A stretch of 9,277 nt of DNA. It comes from CAUZSN01 sp963582345 (GTDB lineage Bacteria; Planctomycetota; Planctomycetia; Planctomycetales; Planctomycetaceae). Shown piece by piece: positions 5,866 through 9,277 of the stretch. Position 1 is the stretch's first letter. The number at the start of each line of letters is the position of its first letter. The position numbers and the translations under genes were made by a program. Under the pieces are notes generated by a model. It made no database searches and had not been told where the DNA came from. It worked only from the letters and a program-made list of their open reading frames with translations. The DNA is taken from assembly GCA_963582345.1 (NCBI GenBank), contig CAUZSN010000106.1, forward strand, positions 1 to 9,277, given 5' to 3'.

Positions 5866-6759
5866 ATGATCAACCGTTGGAACAGCGGAATTCACGACCG
5901 TCAGTTAAAGGAACAAATCTGCGAAATCGGTCGGCGAGTCTATAATCGTGGTTTTGTTGCGGCAAACGATGGAAATATTTCAATCCGTGTCGGTGAAAAT
6001 GAAGTGTTGTGCACACCCACAATGATTTGTAAAGGCTTCATGAAGCCGGAAGACCTGTGCGCGGTTGACTTGGAAGGCCACCAAATTTCTGGACGGCGCA
6101 AGCGGACGAGCGAGATCCTATTACATTTGGCGATCATGAAGGCCCGTCCGGACGTAAAGGCAGTCGTCCATTGCCATCCGCCCCATGCGACTGCATTTGC
6201 TGTAGCCCGTGAACCGATCCCTCAATGCGTGCTTCCGGAAGTCGAAGTGTTTATGGGCGAAGTGCCGCTGGCTCCTTATGAAACTCCAGGGACACAAAAA
6301 TTTGCGGACACCGTTCTGCCATTTCTGAAGTCAACGAACACAATAATTTTAACGAACCACGGTACCGTTAGCTTCGGCAAAGAGTTGGAAGACGCGTTTT
6401 GGAAATCAGAAATTCTGGACGCATACTGCCGAATCCTGTTGCTGGCCAAACAACTCGGCGGAATCAACTATTTCAATGAGCGAGAGAGTCGTGAACTTTT
6501 GGATTTGAAGCAACGGCTTGGTTTTGACGATCCACGGTTTCATGTTGAAGACAGTGATCTGTGTGGCAACAGCGCATTCCGCGACGGCTACAAGGAGCAA
6601 TTGCCTCAGCAATGCGCATTTGACCCTGCACCTGAGTACGCCAGTTTTTTAAAAAATTCGTCGAAACTTGATCCGAGAACGAACGGTGAGGTAAACGACC
6701 ACATCGAGGAGCTGGTCAAGACGATTGCTGACCGGGTCATGGATGAGATGGGAAATTGA
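5866..6759 (+). CDS. Class II aldolase (L-fuculose/L-rhamnulose-1-phosphate aldolase type) with C-terminal encapsulation helix
   Basis: 297-residue zinc-dependent class II aldolase (FucA/AraD family), the signature enzyme of the compartment. Expected reaction: fuculose-1-phosphate and/or rhamnulose-1-phosphate to dihydroxyacetone phosphate and L-lactaldehyde. Seen: GFVAANDGNISIRV (residues 29-42), TSEILLHLAI with E83 at the FucA catalytic Glu position, VVHCHPPHATAFA with zinc ligands H102 and H104, and ILTNHGTVSFG with the third ligand H165. The aldolase domain ends near residue 220. A ~75-residue extension follows, ending VNDHIEELVKTIADRVMDEM (277-296), an amphipathic helix after a linker, as expected of a C-terminal encapsulation peptide. 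FucA itself is ~215 residues, so the extension is BMC-specific. Which sugar phosphate is preferred cannot be read from the sequence. Confidence 0.93.
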   Translation: MINRWNSGIHDRQLKEQICEIGRRVYNRGFVAANDGNISIRVGENEVLCTPTMICKGFMKPEDLCAVDLEGHQISGRRKRTSEILLHLAIMKARPDVKAVVHCHPPHATAFAVAREPIPQCVLPEVEVFMGEVPLAPYETPGTQKFADTVLPFLKSTNTIILTNHGTVSFGKELEDAFWKSEILDAYCRILLLAKQLGGINYFNERESRELLDLKQRLGFDDPRFHVEDSDLCGNSAFRDGYKEQLPQQCAFDPAPEYASFLKNSSKLDPRTNGEVNDHIEELVKTIADRVMDEMGN

Positions 6760-6802
6760 GTGTGTCTTGATTGACGAGTGACCGATCACAAGAGATGAGC
6801 CA

Positions 6803-6829
6803 TTGGTCAGTACCTCTATAGAATATAAA
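6803..6829 (+). promoter_or_regulatory. Possible internal promoter before the dehydrogenase gene
   Basis: TTGGTC (6803-6808) and TATAAA (6824-6829) are separated by 15 bases, in an A/T-rich patch 20 bases before the start at 6850. Spacing is shorter than the ideal 17, so this is a weak candidate for separate or boosted expression of the last enzyme gene. Confidence 0.22.
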
Positions 6830-6849
6830 GGTTAAACAGGAAGCAATTA

Positions 6850-7776
6850 ATGAAAGTCAGCATCATTGGTGGCGGTGGACTGGTCGGATCGTGTGCGGCC
6901 AGTTCGTTGCAGGCAGGTGGTATTGTCCGCGATATTACGCTGGTAGACGTGAACAGCGATTTGGCGGAAGGCCAGGTTCTAGACTTGTTGCATGGTTCTT
7001 CGTTAACGGCCGATCAAAACATTTCTGCGGCCGGCATTGAAGCGGTCACTGACAGTGACGTGATCGTAATCACTGCCGGATTAAGGCGTAAGCCCGACGA
7101 AAGCCGGCTTGATTTGATCAATCGGAATGTCGAATTGTTTCGTGCAATTTTGGCTGATGTGAAACAACACGGGACTAAATCAGACGCAATCGTCTTTGTC
7201 GTATCCAATCCGGTTGACGTGCTTACCTATCTGGCGGTCCGCGAATTGGGGCTAGCACCGGAAAAAGTGATCGGACTCGGAACTTTGCTGGATACGACCC
7301 GGCTGCGGAGCATGTTAGCCGTTCAGCTGGACGTGCCGGCAACACAAGTGATGGCTGTAATTTTGGGCGAACACGGTGACAGCATGGTGCCAATTTGGTC
7401 CGCGGCACAAATTGCTGGACTGCCATTGGAAAAATGTCCGGGTTACTCCCCTGTCATGATTCAGGAAGTTGAACAGAAAACACGCGGCAGCGGTGCCGAA
7501 GTCATAAAGAAGAAGGGGGGGGCTGGGTTCGCTGTTGGAGTTTCGATTGCCCATGTTATTCACAGCATCGCGCTGGACCAGCGCCGAATTCTGCCGGTGT
7601 CGACGTTACAGGGTGGAGCGTATCAATTGCGCGACATTTGCATTTCGGTGCCGACAGTGATCGGTCGCTGTGGCGTTTTGGATCGCATTGAGATAGACCT
7701 GTGGCCCAAGGAACGCATGGGATTGATGAACTCGGCCAAAGTTCTTCGTGAGACGATTGACAAAGTTCTGCAGTAG
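6850..7776 (+). CDS. L-lactate/malate dehydrogenase family protein of the BMC operon
   Basis: 308-residue NAD-dependent 2-hydroxyacid dehydrogenase of the lactate/malate family. Seen: Rossmann loop IIGGGGLVGS (residues 5-14), LVDVN with Asp33, which favours NAD over NADP, ITAGLRRKPDESRLDL (74-89), VSNPVDVLTY, LDTTRLRSML with D148 and R151 (the classical 168 and 171 positions), and GEHGDSMVPIWS with active-site H175 (195). At the discriminator position (102) it has Arg80, as in malate dehydrogenases, whereas lactate dehydrogenases have Gln. In PVM loci this enzyme is thought to act on lactate or recycle NAD+/NADH; the Arg leaves the substrate open. No encapsulation helix is visible at either end. 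AGGAAG (6838-6843) lies 6 bases before the ATG. A run of eight G at 7515-7522 is read through in frame. Confidence 0.92.
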   Translation: MKVSIIGGGGLVGSCAASSLQAGGIVRDITLVDVNSDLAEGQVLDLLHGSSLTADQNISAAGIEAVTDSDVIVITAGLRRKPDESRLDLINRNVELFRAILADVKQHGTKSDAIVFVVSNPVDVLTYLAVRELGLAPEKVIGLGTLLDTTRLRSMLAVQLDVPATQVMAVILGEHGDSMVPIWSAAQIAGLPLEKCPGYSPVMIQEVEQKTRGSGAEVIKKKGGAGFAVGVSIAHVIHSIALDQRRILPVSTLQGGAYQLRDICISVPTVIGRCGVLDRIEIDLWPKERMGLMNSAKVLRETIDKVLQ

Positions 7777-7906
7777 TATTGAAGTTCGTTTAATGTCGAA
7801 CAATCGGCGAGAAATTTACCGATGGAAACTCGACCTATGAGGTCCTCCCACGAGCGATTGGAATACCATTGCGATGACTGAACCGCTTGTGTGGTGAGAA
7901 GATTCA

Positions 7907-8155
7907 ATGAGCCATGAGTGGGGTGACGATCTGATTGACGACGGATGGTCGAACGACGACGATGACGTGAACGAGGTTGTTCCATGTCCAAAGTGTAGCG
8001 CCGAGATTTACGAAGACGCCGAACGGTGTCCTGTCTGCGGAGAGTACGTCGTTCACGGTGCCAATCCGTGGAGTGGCCAACCCGTGTGGTGGGTCGTGTT
8101 GGGGCTCGCGGGGGTTCTAGCACTAATTCTGGCGTTATCTGGTCTGTGTCTATAA
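7907..8155 (+). CDS. Small zinc-ribbon protein with one C-terminal membrane segment
   Basis: 82-residue hypothetical protein. Residues 3-24 are highly acidic (DDLIDDGWSNDDDDVNE). A zinc ribbon follows, CPKC (C27, C30) and CPVC (C41, C44) 10 residues apart, and then one hydrophobic helix (about 60-80, VWWVVLGLAGVLALILALSG) ending at the C-terminus. Tail-anchored or single-pass zinc-ribbon proteins of this layout are common in planctomycetes and have no assigned function. GAGAAG (7896-7901) precedes the ATG by 5 bases. It lies 130 bases after the dehydrogenase on the same strand; that gap shows only a weak 5-bp hairpin (7784-7801), so readthrough from the BMC operon is possible but a functional link is not shown. 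Confidence 0.8.
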   Translation: MSHEWGDDLIDDGWSNDDDDVNEVVPCPKCSAEIYEDAERCPVCGEYVVHGANPWSGQPVWWVVLGLAGVLALILALSGLCL

Positions 8156-8189
8156 GCGGGCGACGAAAGGAAAGAGCGACCACTATCGC

Positions 8190-8224
8190 ACAATTTTCCG
8201 AGATCATTTGAACCAGAAAATTGT
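8190..8224. terminator. Inverted repeat between convergent genes, possible bidirectional terminator
   Basis: ACAATTTTC (8190-8198) and GAAAATTGT (8216-8224) are perfect 9-base inverted arms around a 17-base spacer, placed between the converging 3' ends of the zinc-ribbon gene and the histidine kinase. The stem is A/T-rich and the loop long, so it is a weak terminator candidate; a protein-binding site is an alternative. Confidence 0.3.
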
Positions 8225-8288
8225 CATTCGACGTTCGTTAATTCTATGTTTCCGGGCAGCAAGGTGACCGAAATCACAGGCGTTGGTA

Positions 8289-9110
8289 TTACCCTGCCAC
8301 TTTCATAGGGTGGGCGGGTGCCGCCATTTCCATAACTGAAGCCGGAGCACTTACTATGGGAAATTTAAGTGTAAACGTTGTTCCCTGACCGACCACGCTT
8401 TCGACTCGAATCCGGCCCTTGTGGGATTCGACAACTTCACGGCAAAGGGCTAGCCCCAATCCGGTCCCCCCCTGCCCTTGCTCATCGGCTTTCTTGGTCG
8501 AGTAGAACGGATCGAAGATCTTTGCCAGCTTGTGTGCTGGAATTCCGCTGCCTGTATCGCGGACCGCAATTTCGGCCATGCCGGTTTTTTTATTCGCGAG
8601 AACACTGAGAAACATGCGGCCGCCGCCTTCCATCGCCTGTCTTCCATTAATCACTAGATTCAAGACGACCTGTTGAATTTGGCTGGCATTCACTTCGGCA
8701 TAGGGATATGCAAAGAAATCCGTCTGCAGTTTGACTCGGTGCATTTGCAGATCTTTTTCGGCAAGCACTAAGACATCCTGAACCAGGTGCACTAGATTCA
8801 TCGGCTCACGCCGATTTCCTTTGTTGCGGGCGTACGAAAGCATGCCCGTCGTGATCTTCGATGCCCGCTGCCCGGCGCTAAGGATCTTGGTGAACGCCTT
8901 TTCACGAGTGGCCTCGTTTTTGTGACGCAATCCCATTTTCGAGTAGTTGATCACCGTCGTCAGGATGTTATTGAATTCGTGAGTAATCGACGCGGTCAGT
9001 GCCCCCACGGAGCTCAATTTCTGGGCTTGCATCAATTGCTCGCGCAGTTGCATCACTTGCTCTTGCAATTCAGAGTTCTGTTGATTTTCCATCGGATCGT
9101 TCGTTTTCAT
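8289..9110 (-). CDS. Soluble sensor-less histidine kinase (NtrB-like)
   Basis: 273-residue two-component histidine kinase. Seen: N-terminal coiled coil (about 13-33, SELQEQVMQLREQLMQAQKL), HisKA box LTASITHEFNNIL with phospho-acceptor H44, N box QQVVLNLVINGRQAM (N151/N155), G1 box DTGSGIP, F box FDPFYSTK and G2 box GGTGLGLALC. No transmembrane segment and no PAS, GAF or receiver domain is present, so the signal must come through a partner protein or the coiled coil. The C-terminal ~20 residues are Ala/Pro-rich. The first Met is chosen because GGAT and AGGA lie 2-6 bases upstream on this strand, while the alternative at residue 7 has no binding site. No response regulator is in the window. It is convergent to the BMC operon and need not be related to it. 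Confidence 0.93.
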   Translation of the reverse strand: MKTNDPMENQQNSELQEQVMQLREQLMQAQKLSSVGALTASITHEFNNILTTVINYSKMGLRHKNEATREKAFTKILSAGQRASKITTGMLSYARNKGNRREPMNLVHLVQDVLVLAEKDLQMHRVKLQTDFFAYPYAEVNASQIQQVVLNLVINGRQAMEGGGRMFLSVLANKKTGMAEIAVRDTGSGIPAHKLAKIFDPFYSTKKADEQGQGGTGLGLALCREVVESHKGRIRVESVVGQGTTFTLKFPIVSAPASVMEMAAPAHPMKVAG

Positions 9111-9257
9111 GGTCCTATCCCGAGCTGATCGACTCGTAGCTAATCCCAGTGCATTCTTCAGGCGTTAAACGGTATCGGAGCGACGGCTTTCCCGACTTCA
9201 GATCGTAATGGCCACAGAAGGATTGAGGGTCGAATTCAAGTGCACACAGGATATCCT

Positions 9258-9277
9258 ATGCCGAAAGAACCGATTGT
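9258..9277 (+). CDS. Possible start of a gene running off the window
   Basis: An ATG at 9258 opens a frame MPKEPI that continues past the end of the window, preceded 6 bases upstream by ACAGGA (9246-9251). It would be divergent from the histidine kinase across ~147 bases, which must hold the kinase promoter; no clear -35/-10 pair is seen there. Six codons are too few to identify a family. Confidence 0.3.

Noticed and set aside
7623..8207. 194-codon open frame on the minus strand
   Set aside because: It covers the 3' end of the dehydrogenase gene and the zinc-ribbon gene antisense, is Arg/Ser-rich, and has no recognisable domain; it is a shadow frame.
8289..9110. Histidine kinase as the regulator of the BMC operon
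   Set aside because: It is convergent at the far end of the locus, with no response regulator or shared promoter in view; proximity alone is not evidence.
9208..9277. Alternative gene start at the ATG at 9208
   Set aside because: The frame stays open to the window end, but no ribosome binding site precedes it and the peptide is not recognisable; the 9258 ATG has a better signal.
1..9277. CRISPR arrays, tRNA or rRNA genes, insertion sequences, attachment sites
   Set aside because: No regularly spaced direct repeats, tRNA-like folds, transposase frames or terminal inverted repeats were seen on either strand.

Overview
The window looks like part of a planctomycete chromosome (about 50-55% GC by eye) carrying a bacterial microcompartment (BMC) operon of the PVM type (Planctomycetes/Verrucomicrobia). 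It closely resembles the L-fucose/L-rhamnose degradation locus characterised in Planctomyces (Planctopirus) limnophilus. The taxonomic call rests on gene content and order: two BMC-H proteins, three BMC-P proteins, no BMC-T protein, a class II aldolase as signature enzyme, and a PduL-type phosphotransacylase paired with an acetate kinase homologue. The genus cannot be read from the window.

Layout. Bases 1-335 are the 3' end of pduL. Then come BMC-H 1 (468-764), BMC-H 2 (867-1133), an ackA homologue (1302-2492), BMC-P 1 (2520-2855), a CoA-acylating aldehyde dehydrogenase (2928-4364, GTG start), BMC-P 2 (4470-4730), an unusual accessory protein with a predicted encapsulation helix (4776-5504), BMC-P 3 (5562-5840), a class II aldolase (5866-6759) and a lactate/malate dehydrogenase homologue (6850-7776). 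All are on the plus strand, with gaps of 25-168 bases. A small zinc-ribbon membrane protein follows (7907-8155). A soluble histidine kinase lies convergent on the minus strand (9110-8289). A new plus-strand gene may start at 9258. No gap between genes exceeds 300 bases.

How the genes probably work together (inference from family knowledge): the aldolase splits L-fuculose-1-phosphate and/or L-rhamnulose-1-phosphate into dihydroxyacetone phosphate and L-lactaldehyde. The shell retains the toxic aldehyde. The aldehyde dehydrogenase makes lactyl-CoA with NAD+, PduL recycles CoA by forming lactyl-phosphate, and the AckA homologue makes ATP and lactate. The terminal dehydrogenase may act on lactate or rebalance NAD+/NADH. 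BMC-H hexamers form facets and BMC-P pentamers cap vertices.

Most notable: (i) the 4776-5504 protein, apparently an encapsulated, degenerate sugar-phosphate-isomerase-like protein with no evident active site; (ii) the acetate kinase homologue, with conservative replacements at two canonical active-site positions (Arg to Lys, Asp to Glu); (iii) the dehydrogenase, with Arg at the lactate/malate discriminator position; (iv) short hairpins in several intercistronic gaps, which could tune shell-to-enzyme ratios.
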